Positions 25,544 through 33,808 of a DNA stretch of 64,000 nucleotides are shown here, piece after piece; position 1 is the first letter of the stretch, and every line of letters begins with the position of its first letter. The stretch is from CBDBCU01 sp965242615 (GTDB lineage Bacteria > Chloroflexota > Dehalococcoidia > Lucifugimonadales > UBA3495): positions 248,001-312,000 of the forward strand of contig CBDESR010000004.1 in NCBI GenBank assembly GCA_965242615.1, written 5' to 3'. A program made the position numbers and the translations under genes. Under the pieces are notes generated by a model. The model was given only the letters and a program-made list of their open reading frames with translations. It had not been told where the DNA came from and did no database searches.

Positions 25544-25635
25544 CCGTCATTCCCGCCCTCCACCGTCATTCCCACGAAAGTGGGAATCCAGGTAATCCGG
25601 GGACTCTAGATTCCCGTTTTCACAGGAATTACGAT
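25544..25635. repeat. REP-like palindromic element
   Basis: Two copies of CCGTCATTCCC, the second extending into the hairpin ATTCCCAC-GAAA-GTGGGAAT (25568-25587), then GGGGACTCTAGATTCCCG and CAGGAATTACGA. Elements of the type CGTCATTCCCGCGAAAGCGGGAATCC are widespread dispersed repeats in bacterial genomes. Only one full copy is in this window. Confidence 0.65.
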
Positions 25636-25686
25636 AAGCAAGTCGTCAAATATATGCGATAACCCGGCAAATTCATTAAGGAATTG

Positions 25687-25715
25687 TTGACAACTGCCCA
25701 TCCTTGCCTTATATT
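25687..25715 (+). promoter_or_regulatory. Promoter of the oligopeptide-binding protein gene
   Basis: TTGACA (25687-25692), 17 bases, TATATT (25710-25715). The leader is about 115 bases. The same hexamers and spacing precede the permease operon on the other strand (33492-33520). Confidence 0.75.
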
Positions 25716-25837
25716 GCCCCAAATTGCCGGGCAAAGGCGGCGTAAGTTGCCTTGCGCCGGTTACCCAACGGCTCGTGTCCATCCCGGTTCCCCAGGGATC
25801 CCCATTCAGTTTCACCGGAGGTTATGGAGGGTAAGAC

Positions 25838-27886
25838 ATGAAATATAGTTGGTTCACCAGTCCCAAGGCGTGGCTCTACGGAGCCTTGAGCTTGGCATTA
25901 GTCTTAATCATCGCCTGCGGTTCGGCGCAGGAAGCCCCGGCGGCCCCGGCCCAGTCGGAAGTGGCTTCCCAGTCCGCTTCGGAAGTGGCCGGCATTTCGG
26001 ACGAAAAGGCGCCCGCGCCGGCAGCCCAGCGGCAGCCCAGCACCGGAATGGCCGGCGGCGAGGGCGGCTCCACCAGCGGCTCCGAGACTATGGGCGACAG
26101 CGCCGCGCCGGCCCCTACTGCCGTGCCGGAACCCACTGCCGCTCCTGACCCCGGAGTGGAAGCCCGGCAGGTTACTCGTCTCGAGTTTGCCATCACTTCC
26201 GCCAACAACGAAAGCAATCGCCCCTGGAAGGGCAGCCGGCAGGCGTATGTGCAGTATGACCCCACCCTGGAATACGCCATCGGCATTCACCCCACCACCA
26301 GCGAATATGTGCCGGAGTTGGCCACCCGCTGGGAAGCCAACGACGACCTGTCCGAGTGGACTTTCTACCTGCGGGAAGGTATCCAGTTCCACAACGGTTG
26401 GGGTGAACTGACCGCCGACGACTTCCGGCACACCGCGGAAATTTTGACCCGGCCGGATACCCGCTTGGGTACCTGGCGTTACTTTGTCGGCGGCCGGGAC
26501 GATGACGGCAACCCCTTGGCCGGGCCGGATCAGTATTTCCGGAAAATTGACGACCATACCTTTACCATCATTTTCCACGGACGGGAGGGCAACCCGGCGA
26601 CGACCTTTGACGCCGAGTTTGTGATGAGCAACGCCTCCTCGGAAATGGGCGCCTGGAGCAAAGCCTTCTGGGAATCCGCCGGGGAGGATGTCGAAGCCCG
26701 GGAGAAACTGTTGGATGAACAGGGTCTCCAAGGCACCGGTTCTTACCAGTATATGGGACGGGAACCGGCCCAAGCCTTCCTCATTGAGAAAATCCCGGGC
26801 CGCCACTGGTCCCAGGATGCCGACCTGCCGGAAGGCGTCCTCCCCGAGGATCCGGACTTCCAGGAAATTCGGATTTACTGGGCGCCGGAGGATGCCACCC
26901 GCTTTGCCAACCTGCTGGCTGGCACCGCGCACATGGCTGACCTGCCGTTGGACTTGCAGAAAGACGCCGCCAACCGGGGCATGGCTCTGATGCGCTCTCA
27001 GTTCACCGCCAACAACTTCTTTGTGTTCTTTGGCGGAATGTACCTGAGCGACGACGAGCGGGACGTAGCCAACTACGACCCGACGGTGCCTTGGGCGGAA
27101 ACCCCTTGGGCCGGCCAGGAACCGCCCGGCAAGGGCGAACCCGGCTTCGAGAACAACGGCTGGAAAGTCCGCCGGGCCATGAACAAGGCCATCAACCGGG
27201 AGGAACTGCTCGAGCAGCTCTACAAAGGCATCGGCGAGCTGATGTATGTCGGCTACTACCACCCCAGCCACTACGGTTGGGATCCCAGCTGGGAGCAGCG
27301 GTACGAAACCGAATACAAGTACAACCCGGAGGAAGCCATGCAGCTGCTGGCCGAGGCCGGCTACGGCCCGGACAGCGACAAGACGGTCAAGGTAACCGTC
27401 CAGTCCTATGTCTCCCCCGGCGAGGCGGAACTGCCCCAAGCTATGGAAGCCATTGGCAACTACTGGTCCCAAGTGGGTATTGATGTGGTGATTGAGGACT
27501 TGAGCGCCTCCCAGGTGCGGGAACGCTACCGGGCTCGCGAGATGCAGCACCGGGTCTGGCCCAACATCATCATCTACTTCCCCCTGGAGTACGGCAACCT
27601 GACCGGTTTCACCAGCACCTTCGGCGGCAGCAACCACTACCAGGACAACTATACCAACGCCAAGGCCAGCGAATGGCGGAACGAAACCGACTTCGCCCGG
27701 CGGGACGCGTTGGCCCGGGAGTGGGGTAATTGGGCCTTCGACAACTATATGACCATGCCGCTGTTCTGGTTCCCCCACACCGTAGTGGTGGACCCGGCCG
27801 TGGTGTCCAGCTGGATTTATCCGGGCAGCACCGTGCCTCGCAACGGCCATATGCACGCCATCAAGGCCACCTACCAGGGCGGTTAG
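25838..27886 (+). CDS. ABC transporter substrate-binding lipoprotein, peptide/nickel type (SBP_bac_5)
   Basis: A 682-residue lipoprotein. Residues 8-27 are a signal peptide ending in the lipobox LIIAC with Cys27. Residues 28-105 are a low-complexity Ala/Pro/Ser linker that would lift the protein off the membrane. The rest is a family-5 binding protein: TRWEANDDLSEWTFYLREG is the signature region, then WKVRRAMNKAINREEL and VKVTVQSYVSPGEAELPQA. It would feed the OppB/OppC-type permeases at 31.4-33.4 kb, which share its promoter type. The ligand may be a peptide or another amide; the amidase upstream hints at the latter. Confidence 0.92.
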   Translation: MKYSWFTSPKAWLYGALSLALVLIIACGSAQEAPAAPAQSEVASQSASEVAGISDEKAPAPAAQRQPSTGMAGGEGGSTSGSETMGDSAAPAPTAVPEPTAAPDPGVEARQVTRLEFAITSANNESNRPWKGSRQAYVQYDPTLEYAIGIHPTTSEYVPELATRWEANDDLSEWTFYLREGIQFHNGWGELTADDFRHTAEILTRPDTRLGTWRYFVGGRDDDGNPLAGPDQYFRKIDDHTFTIIFHGREGNPATTFDAEFVMSNASSEMGAWSKAFWESAGEDVEAREKLLDEQGLQGTGSYQYMGREPAQAFLIEKIPGRHWSQDADLPEGVLPEDPDFQEIRIYWAPEDATRFANLLAGTAHMADLPLDLQKDAANRGMALMRSQFTANNFFVFFGGMYLSDDERDVANYDPTVPWAETPWAGQEPPGKGEPGFENNGWKVRRAMNKAINREELLEQLYKGIGELMYVGYYHPSHYGWDPSWEQRYETEYKYNPEEAMQLLAEAGYGPDSDKTVKVTVQSYVSPGEAELPQAMEAIGNYWSQVGIDVVIEDLSASQVRERYRAREMQHRVWPNIIIYFPLEYGNLTGFTSTFGGSNHYQDNYTNAKASEWRNETDFARRDALAREWGNWAFDNYMTMPLFWFPHTVVVDPAVVSSWIYPGSTVPRNGHMHAIKATYQGG

Positions 27887-27923
27887 CCCGCGGCGGAAAC
27901 CCGCTAATTCGCAGGCTTAACCG

Positions 27924-27959
27924 GGGGCAGGTCGCTACTACAGTGGCCTGCCCCTCTTT
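27924..27959 (+). terminator. Rho-independent terminator after the binding-protein gene
   Basis: GGGGCAGG (27924-27931) pairs with CCTGCCCC (27947-27954), followed by TCTTTA. It lies 38 bases after the stop. Confidence 0.65.
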
Positions 27960-28008
27960 ACAACCCCGGCAACACCGGCCCCAGCCAGCCAATAAGGGAG
28001 TTCGACTG

Positions 28009-29064
28009 ATGAGTACCCAATCCCAACCGGCCAATGGCAAGTCCCTGGAGTTCGGCATCTTTGACTGGATTGAGTGGGAAAAGCAGCCCCACAGCAAGAT
28101 TTACGAGGAACGGCTGAAGCTGCTGGAGTATGCCGACCGGCAGGGCTTTTACTGCTACCATCTGGCGGAACATCATGTAACGCCGCTCAGCCTGGCCCCC
28201 TCCCCCGGGGTTTTCTTGGCGGCGGCCGCCCAGCGCACCCAAAACATCCGCCTCGGCCCCCTGGTCTATCTGCTCCCCTTTTACAACCCCCTGCGCCTGC
28301 TCCACGAAGTCTGTATGCTGGACAACCTCAGCAACGGACGTCTGGAGTTGGGCGTCGGCCGCGGCATCGTCCCCATGGAAGCGGAACACTACGATGTCAA
28401 GTTCGAGGATGGCCGGGATATGTTTCGGGAAGCCCTCGACATCCTGATTATGGGCTTGACCCAGGAGACCCTGGACTACGAAGGCCAGCACTACGCCTAC
28501 AAAGACATCCGAATGTGGTCGGAACCGCAGCAAAAGCCCTACCCGCCCCTGTGGTACGCCACCAACAACAAGGAAACGGTGCCGTGGATTGCCCAGCACG
28601 GCTTTAACACCAGCACCGTTTTTGACCCGGCCCCCGAAGTCAAAGGCCACTTTGACTTGTACCGCCAAGTCTGGCAGGAACACCGGGCAGATGCTGACCG
28701 GCTGAACGGACATATTGCGGAGCCGAAATTGGGGCTGACCCGTCATGTCTATGTCGCCCCCACGGATGCCGAAGCCATTAAGGATTGCCGGGCCGCCTTT
28801 GACACCTGGTTTTACAACATCAACTTCCTGTGGGACAAGCACGACGTGCCTTTGCCGGCCCGCATTGACTTTGACGAATGGGTGGAAAAGGAAGTGCTGC
28901 TGGCCGGCTCTCCGGCCACGGTTCGGGAGCAGGTAGGGCGGACTGTGGAAGCGAGCAGCATCAACTATTTCAACTCCATCTTTGCTTGGGGCGACCTGAC
29001 CCACCAGCAGGTAATGCGCTCCATCGGCCTGTTCGCCGAGGAAGTAATGCCCTCCTTGCGGTAA
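28009..29064 (+). CDS. LLM-class flavin-dependent monooxygenase (second copy)
   Basis: A 351-residue luciferase-like enzyme. It starts LEFGIFDWIEWEKQP, carries the CYHLAEHHVTPLSLAPSPG active-site loop with the paired His, then LGPLVYLLPFYNPLRL and ELGVGRGIVPME, all standard for the bacterial luciferase-like superfamily. It resembles the enzyme at 16.8 kb only at family level. The start at 28009 has a GGGAG site upstream; the open frame reaches back into the end of the binding-protein gene but that part is a shadow. Possible role: oxidising a compound imported by the nearby transporter, which is an inference. Confidence 0.9.
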   Translation: MSTQSQPANGKSLEFGIFDWIEWEKQPHSKIYEERLKLLEYADRQGFYCYHLAEHHVTPLSLAPSPGVFLAAAAQRTQNIRLGPLVYLLPFYNPLRLLHEVCMLDNLSNGRLELGVGRGIVPMEAEHYDVKFEDGRDMFREALDILIMGLTQETLDYEGQHYAYKDIRMWSEPQQKPYPPLWYATNNKETVPWIAQHGFNTSTVFDPAPEVKGHFDLYRQVWQEHRADADRLNGHIAEPKLGLTRHVYVAPTDAEAIKDCRAAFDTWFYNINFLWDKHDVPLPARIDFDEWVEKEVLLAGSPATVREQVGRTVEASSINYFNSIFAWGDLTHQQVMRSIGLFAEEVMPSLR

Positions 29065-29097
29065 AGGATGGCGGCATTAACCCGGGTTTGCAGCCGG

Positions 29098-29124
29098 CCG
29101 GGGCGGATTTAGAACCCGCCCCGG
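29098..29124 (+). terminator. Strong hairpin after the monooxygenase gene, abutting the next promoter
   Basis: CCGGGGCGG (29098-29106) pairs with CCGCCCCGG (29116-29124), loop of nine bases. There is no long T-run, and the next -10 box begins two bases later, so it may end one transcript just before the next begins. Confidence 0.5.
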
Positions 29125-29125
29125 C

Positions 29126-29134
29126 TGTTATAAT
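29126..29134 (+). promoter_or_regulatory. Extended -10 promoter of the membrane-protein gene
   Basis: TGT-TATAAT. The -35 region is occupied by the GC-rich hairpin, so initiation would depend on the extended -10. Confidence 0.5.
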
Positions 29135-29172
29135 GGGCAACAGTCCAATCCTTGCGCGAGGGATGATTAACT

Positions 29173-29691
29173 TTGCGACCGGCAGCAGCAACGGCGGCGC
29201 CCCGTCCCCGAGCCTTTCCGTGGCCAATGTTGGTTTGCGCGGTCAGCGTAGCCGTGGTACTGGTCGGGGCGGTAGGCCCCTGGGCCCGGGTGCCGACCTA
29301 CCGGGCAGCTTACGGCGGAGCCGCCGCCGACCCGACCGCCGTGTTCTGGGTGCGGGGCCTTGACGCGCCGGGAATGATTCCCTTGGTGGGCGATGGCACG
29401 GTCATCCTGATCCTGGCCTCCTTGGCCGCCCTGCTGATTCTGTGGCGGCTGTTTTGGCCGCCGCGTTCCTGCGGGTTTCTCCTGCTGGCGATTTTCAGCC
29501 TGCTGGGCGTAATCACCTTGATTGGGATGGTCAACTGGGCTAATGTCGGCAACATCCCGCAAACCGACTCCCGCCTGTTCTTTAAGAGCAGCGTAGAAGT
29601 CAGTTGGGGGCTGATTGTCTTGTGCGTCGGAGTTTGGCCGGGCGCGTTGGCGGCCGGTTATCAGCTATGGGCGGACGAATTGCGGTCGTAA
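29173..29691 (+). CDS. Hypothetical four-helix membrane protein
   Basis: A 172-residue protein not recognised as a known family. Hydrophobic segments lie at about residues 17-38, 70-93, 97-118 and 142-163; the first loop (PWARVPTYRAAYGGAAADP) would be outside. The N-terminus is Ala/Pro/Arg-rich. The start is a TTG chosen for the length of the frame; no better start is visible, and the promoter is 40 bases upstream. It is followed by an independent methyltransferase gene with its own promoter. Confidence 0.6.
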   Translation: MRPAAATAAPRPRAFPWPMLVCAVSVAVVLVGAVGPWARVPTYRAAYGGAAADPTAVFWVRGLDAPGMIPLVGDGTVILILASLAALLILWRLFWPPRSCGFLLLAIFSLLGVITLIGMVNWANVGNIPQTDSRLFFKSSVEVSWGLIVLCVGVWPGALAAGYQLWADELRS

Positions 29692-29701
29692 GGGTCTCCC
29701 T

Positions 29702-29730
29702 TTGCTTTCCGGGCATCTGTATGGTACATT
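29702..29730 (+). promoter_or_regulatory. Promoter of the methyltransferase-HNH gene
   Basis: TTGCTT (29702-29707), 17 bases, TACATT (29725-29730), with TGG before the -10. The start of transcription would be near 29737. Confidence 0.5.
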
Positions 29731-29763
29731 GCTTTTGTGCCAAGTTCGAGAGGTGGTGATGTT

Positions 29764-31293
29764 ATGGGAATCCCCAACTTTGAGAACCGAACCCTGTTTC
29801 AGGGCGATAACTTGCCTTTCCTGCAAGGGATTAACTCTGAGACGGTGAATTTGATTGCCACGGATCCGCCGTTCAACAAGAACAAGGATTTTCACGCCAC
29901 CCCGGACAGCTTGGCCGCCGGGGCGCAGTTCCAAGACCGCTGGAGTTGGCAGGATGACCTGCACGATGACTGGTTGATTGCCATACAGCGGGACGCTCCC
30001 GAGGTCTGGCAGGTAATCACGGCGGCCAAGGAAGTTTGGGGCGACGATATGGGGGCGTTCCTTTGCTGGCTGGGTGTGCGGTTGTTGGAAATGCACCGTA
30101 TCCTCACCAAGGACGGGAGCTTGTACCTCCACATGGACGATACGGCCCAAGCGTGGGTCAAGTGCTTACTGGACGCTATCTTTGGCCGGGATAACTTCCG
30201 CAATGCCATCGTTTGGAAACGGACGCGCCGGGGATTCAAGGGTTCGCAGTGGAAGGCCAAGCGGTACAATTCCAATACCGATACCATTCTGTTCTACGCC
30301 AAGTCTGACCAGTCCTTTTTTGACCAGACAAGGGTGGCTACTCCCTATGAGGAGGGGTATTTGGAGAAGGCTTTCCGGCTGAAGGATGACAAAGGCCCCT
30401 ATTACTTGGACTTGGCGTACAACCGTCCCAGCGCGGGCCCGCGTCCCAACTTGTGCTATGAGTACCAAGGATTCAAGCCGCCGCATCTTTCCGGGTGGAA
30501 AGTGGGCTTGGAACGAATGGAGGAGCTGGACGTTGCGGGCGAGCTGGTAATTGCGGAAGGGGAACTTTGGCGCAAGATTCGGCCCAAGTCCGGCAGAATC
30601 CGCAATACGCTCTGGGACGACATCAACGAGACCCTAGGCAACGAGGATACCGGCTACCCGACTCAAAAGCCGTTGCCATTATACGAGCGCATTGTCCTGG
30701 CCAGCAGCAACCCTGGGGATGTCGTTCTGGACCCGTTTTGCGGTTGCGCCACTACTCCCATTGCGGCGGAACGGCAAGGCCGGCAATGGATCGGGATGGA
30801 CATTTGGGAAGGGGCTTATCGGCAAGTAGTTCAGCGCATCGCAGCCAACAGCCAGTTGCTGGTGGACGCCAACCCGAAAATCATCCATCGGGACACCCCG
30901 CCCAAGCGGACGGACAGCGGAGAGACGGCGGCATCCCTATTGGAAATGCCGCCGCCCCGAGTTCGGCAAAGCAGACACCCGTCTCCCCGTACCCAACACA
31001 GCAATTTGTTGGTGGATATTGGCCCGTTCTGCCAAGGTTGCGGGGCCGATTATGCCTTTGACCCCAGGGTGCTGGAAGTTGACCATATCAATCCGCGCTC
31101 CCAGGGCGGCACGGATGCCTACGAAAATCTGACCCTGCTTTGCCCGCCCTGCAACAAGGAAAAGCGCGACCGTTATACGCTAATCGGGTTGCAGGATTTC
31201 AGCCGGAAAATGGGGTATATGAAAAACGAAGCCAATCTACGGATGGGGCGGGTTGCTGGACGCACATCGAAACGCCGCCGCCGGCGGCGTTAG
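29764..31293 (+). CDS. DNA methyltransferase (beta class) fused to a C-terminal HNH domain
   Basis: A 509-residue fusion. The methylase part has motif IV first (D34PPF in ATDPPFNKNKDF) and the AdoMet-binding motif later (D323PFCGCATTP, replacing the common FxGxG), the order of the beta class of N6-adenine or N4-cytosine enzymes. The C-terminal 90 residues form an HNH nuclease domain: CQGC at about residue 423, EVDHINPRSQGG with the catalytic D-H pair, and CPPC. The tail is very rich in Arg. The ATG at 29764 is preferred because it lies 27 bases after the likely transcription start. The domain pairing suggests a self-contained modification and cleavage enzyme. Confidence 0.85.
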   Translation: MGIPNFENRTLFQGDNLPFLQGINSETVNLIATDPPFNKNKDFHATPDSLAAGAQFQDRWSWQDDLHDDWLIAIQRDAPEVWQVITAAKEVWGDDMGAFLCWLGVRLLEMHRILTKDGSLYLHMDDTAQAWVKCLLDAIFGRDNFRNAIVWKRTRRGFKGSQWKAKRYNSNTDTILFYAKSDQSFFDQTRVATPYEEGYLEKAFRLKDDKGPYYLDLAYNRPSAGPRPNLCYEYQGFKPPHLSGWKVGLERMEELDVAGELVIAEGELWRKIRPKSGRIRNTLWDDINETLGNEDTGYPTQKPLPLYERIVLASSNPGDVVLDPFCGCATTPIAAERQGRQWIGMDIWEGAYRQVVQRIAANSQLLVDANPKIIHRDTPPKRTDSGETAASLLEMPPPRVRQSRHPSPRTQHSNLLVDIGPFCQGCGADYAFDPRVLEVDHINPRSQGGTDAYENLTLLCPPCNKEKRDRYTLIGLQDFSRKMGYMKNEANLRMGRVAGRTSKRRRRRR

Positions 31294-31385
31294 AACGGTA
31301 CCATCCCGGCCACGGTGAACCGCGTAAGGACAGCCCGCCTTGCCCCGGCAAGAAAGTCAAGAGCGCGCCATTAAGCCCAACCAAT

Positions 31386-31419
31386 AAGCCCCGGTCAGCT
31401 CTGCGACTGACCGGGGCTT
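31386..31419. terminator. Hairpin between convergent genes, possible two-way terminator
   Basis: AAGCCCCGGTCAG (31386-31398) pairs perfectly with CTGACCGGGGCTT (31407-31419). T-runs on either side are short. It separates the HNH fusion gene from the end of the permease operon. Confidence 0.6.
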
Positions 31420-31444
31420 TAGCTCTAGCCGGTATAACCGGCTT

Positions 31445-32344
31445 TTACAAATTGCGCTGCTTCGGGTCGAGGCGGTCCCGGAGCCAGTCCCCCATCAGGT
31501 TCAGGGACAGCACCACCAAAGATATAGCGACGCCGGGGAAAAAGGATACCCACCAAGCCGTTACCACCAATTCCCGCCCATCGGCTACCATCAACCCCCA
31601 AGCCGGCGTGGGCCGGGGAATGCCGGCCCCCAGGAAACTGAGGCTGGCCTCCAGCAGGATGACAAAGCCCACTTGCAGCGTTGCCAGCACGACGATAGAG
31701 TTGACTACATTGGGAAATACATGGCGCACGATAATGCGGAAATGGGACGCCCCGGCCACCTGCGCCCGCCCAATGAAATCCTGATTCTTAATCGCCAGCA
31801 CCTCGCCGCGCACCTGCCGGGCGTAGCGCGACCAGAGAATTACGCAGATGACGAAAATCACCGTCCCGAAACTCGGGCCGCGCGCCGCCACTATCGCCAA
31901 AGCTAACAGGATTGCCGGAATGGACAGCGCAATATCCACCGCCCGCATAATCAGCATATCCCAGCGCCCGCCGAAGTACCCGGCAATCAGCCCCAGGGAA
32001 ACGCCGATAACGCCGCTGATGGCAATGACCGTAATGGACACCAGCAGCACATACTTGGCGCCGTGCAGGATCCGGCTGAGCTGATCCCGTCCCTGCTTGT
32101 CCGTGCCGAGGATGTAGCGCATCGAGCCGCCCTCCTGCCACGCCGGCGGCGTCAACCGCTCGGAAAACTGCCCCCGGGTCGGATGATGCGGCGCAATGAA
32201 CTGGGCAAAGAGAGCCGGGATTACCAGTCCCACCATCAGGATGATGAAGGGTATCAGCGGATACCGCCGGGCCGCGCGTACGCCTCGGACAATGCCGCCC
32301 GGCGAGTACCAAGTGCTTTTGGGGGCCGGTGCCGTTATTTCCAT
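31445..32344 (-). CDS. Peptide ABC transporter permease, OppC/DppC type
   Basis: A 299-residue inner-membrane permease with about six helices. A conserved periplasmic loop carries the LGTDKQGRDQLSR motif that defines DppC/OppC-type subunits, and the EAA loop reads VAGASHFRIIVRHVFPNV. C-terminal AWGLMVADGRE is also typical. The ATG at 32344 has a GAGGAG site; the open frame begins 11 codons earlier without one. It is the second gene of the pair, 94 bases after OppB. No ATPase (OppD/OppF) genes are in the window. Confidence 0.9.
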   Translation of the reverse strand: MEITAPAPKSTWYSPGGIVRGVRAARRYPLIPFIILMVGLVIPALFAQFIAPHHPTRGQFSERLTPPAWQEGGSMRYILGTDKQGRDQLSRILHGAKYVLLVSITVIAISGVIGVSLGLIAGYFGGRWDMLIMRAVDIALSIPAILLALAIVAARGPSFGTVIFVICVILWSRYARQVRGEVLAIKNQDFIGRAQVAGASHFRIIVRHVFPNVVNSIVVLATLQVGFVILLEASLSFLGAGIPRPTPAWGLMVADGRELVVTAWWVSFFPGVAISLVVLSLNLMGDWLRDRLDPKQRNL

Positions 32345-32399
32345 AGTCTGCTCCTCGGGATTTCCTGGGTGGTACACCTCCGGTACCGGGACGGGGCCG

Positions 32400-32433
32400 G
32401 AATATGCCGGCCGCTATCCCGACCGGCATATTC
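32400..32433. repeat. Perfect inverted repeat between the two permease genes
   Basis: GAATATGCCGG (32400-32410) and CCGGCATATTC (32423-32433) form an 11-bp stem with a 12-base loop in the gap between OppB and OppC. No T-run follows, so it looks like an mRNA-stabilising hairpin or a dispersed palindrome rather than a terminator. Confidence 0.6.
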
Positions 32434-32438
32434 TTGCC

Positions 32439-33371
32439 CTAGTAACGGATGCGGGGATCCAGGTAGGCGTAGAGGACATCCACAATCAGGTTGGACAGGA
32501 TGTAAATGCCGGCAAAGATGATAACTACCGCCTGCACTACCGGATAGTCCCGGGCCCGGATGGCATCCACCGCCAACCGCCCCGTGCCGGGCCAAGTGAA
32601 AACGCTTTCGGTAATCACCGCCCCGGTCATCAACTGCCCGGCGACAATGCCAAAAAAGGTCAGCGGCGGAATGGAGGCGTTGCGGAGGGCGTGTTTCCAG
32701 ATAACCTTCCACTCCCGCATCCCCTTAATCCGCGCCAGTTTAATGTATTCGGTATCCAGCACCTCCAGCATTGCCGAGCGCACCAGCCGCATCATCGCCG
32801 CCACTTGGAACCAGCCCAGGGTTATGGCCGGCAGAATCAGGTTGCGCCAGCAAACATCGCAGTCTCTCCCGATGCCGTCTGATGGCAGCAGATTCAAGCT
32901 GACCGCGAAAATGAAAATCAGCACAATGCCTAACCAGAACGGCGGCAAAGACTGGCCGGCCAAGGCGATAACCTTGCCGATATAGTCAAAGATGCTGTCC
33001 TTTTTCACCGCCGACAGTACGCCGATAGGAACGGCAATGAGCAGGCTGACCCCCATCGCCACGGCGGCTAACTTGAGCGTAGCCGGGAAACGCTGCCCCA
33101 CCAGTCCAATAGCCGTTTGGTCCGCCCAATTGATGGAATCGCCAAAGTCGCCGCGCAGGGCATTGCCCACGAACCGCAGGTACTGAATGGGCAAGGGCTG
33201 ATCCAGCCCCCACTCCCGGGCCAACGCCCGCTCCTGGGCTACGGTAGCGTCAGCCGGGAGAAACACATCCACCGGATTGCCGCTGAGCCGGGCCAGGGCA
33301 AACACAATGACGCTGACGACAAACAGCACAATCAGGGCGTAAAAGCCGCGGATGATGATGAAACGCTGCAT
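32439..33371 (-). CDS. Peptide ABC transporter permease, OppB/DppB type
   Basis: A 310-residue permease. The N-terminus (MQRFIIIRGFYALIVLFVVS) and the early RLSGNPVDVFLP segment are diagnostic of OppB/DppB proteins. The DWGLDQPLPIQYLRF-like stretch, the EAA loop (IKGMREWKVIWKHALRNAS) and the C-terminal LDPRIRY are all present. It is first in the operon, with a promoter 120 bases upstream. Six helices are visible. Together with OppC it should form the pore served by the lipoprotein at 25.8 kb. Confidence 0.92.
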   Translation of the reverse strand: MQRFIIIRGFYALIVLFVVSVIVFALARLSGNPVDVFLPADATVAQERALAREWGLDQPLPIQYLRFVGNALRGDFGDSINWADQTAIGLVGQRFPATLKLAAVAMGVSLLIAVPIGVLSAVKKDSIFDYIGKVIALAGQSLPPFWLGIVLIFIFAVSLNLLPSDGIGRDCDVCWRNLILPAITLGWFQVAAMMRLVRSAMLEVLDTEYIKLARIKGMREWKVIWKHALRNASIPPLTFFGIVAGQLMTGAVITESVFTWPGTGRLAVDAIRARDYPVVQAVVIIFAGIYILSNLIVDVLYAYLDPRIRY

Positions 33372-33491
33372 ACCCTCACCTCAGATTTGGTAGGCCCGGC
33401 AACTCTTTTCGATCCCGGATTAACGGCGGCCGGCAGTCTGAACCATGGCCGCTTTGCTGCCGATGGGCAAATCTCCCCTAAAGTTCAACAA

Positions 33492-33520
33492 AATATATGC
33501 TATCCGGGGCAATGTGTCAA
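33492..33520 (-). promoter_or_regulatory. Promoter of the permease operon
   Basis: On the minus strand, TTGACA (33515-33520), 17 bases, TATATT (33492-33497). Identical hexamers and spacing to the promoter of the binding-protein gene. Confidence 0.75.
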
Positions 33521-33635
33521 CGAAAACGGCCGCCAGTCTTGCCTTGTCGGTAAGGATTGCACACTGTTATTTCCGCTACGGTATAGGAAAGGATATAACT
33601 GGTTGAAAGCAAGGGAGATCCCGGTTTATCTTGAA

Positions 33636-33680
33636 TTGCTTGCATTTTGTTGCTTGTGTTACAATGGGATGTGTTACAAT
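33636..33680 (+). promoter_or_regulatory. Tandem promoters of the CetZ-like gene
   Basis: TTGCTT (33636-33641), 18 bases, TGT-TACAAT (hexamer 33660-33665); then a second TGT-TACAAT (33675-33680) in a 15-base direct duplication. Leader of about 120-140 bases. Confidence 0.55.
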
Positions 33681-33808
33681 GGGCAAGACGGGAAGGGGCA
33701 GCTTGCGCGTTGCCGTCCATTGAGCGCAAAGTATTGAAAGCAGTTAAAGTTGGGCGGAAGGGAAGCCGATACCCGACTTTGCTACCTTTGCCATAAGGAG
33801 TTTAGGGT

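Larger units (their letters stand above)
25479..25837. other. Intergenic region with a palindromic repeat and a promoter
   Basis: 359 bases. A GC-rich inverted repeat after the amidase stop (ACCGCCGGC/GCCGGCGGT, 25489-25505) may terminate transcription, though no T-run follows. Then comes a REP-like element (25544-25635) and a strong promoter (25687-25715) for the binding-protein gene. No convincing gene is present. Confidence 0.55.
33372..33808. other. Divergent promoter region between permease operon and CetZ-like gene
   Basis: 437 bases of low GC compared with the neighbours. It holds one strong minus-strand promoter (33492-33520) and two tandem plus-strand -10 boxes within a duplicated GTGTTACAATGGG (33656-33683). 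No open frame here looks like a gene. Confidence 0.6.

Noticed and set aside
25904..27856. 650-codon minus-strand open frame opposite the binding-protein gene
   Set aside because: It is a GC-rich antisense shadow; the plus strand has a clear signal peptide, lipobox and family match.
27730..28008. N-terminal extension of the second LLM monooxygenase into the binding-protein gene
   Set aside because: The terminator lies within it and the family N-terminus begins at the ATG at 28009.
31140..31784. 214-codon plus-strand frame across the HNH gene end and OppC
   Set aside because: It crosses a hairpin terminator and is antisense to OppC for much of its length.
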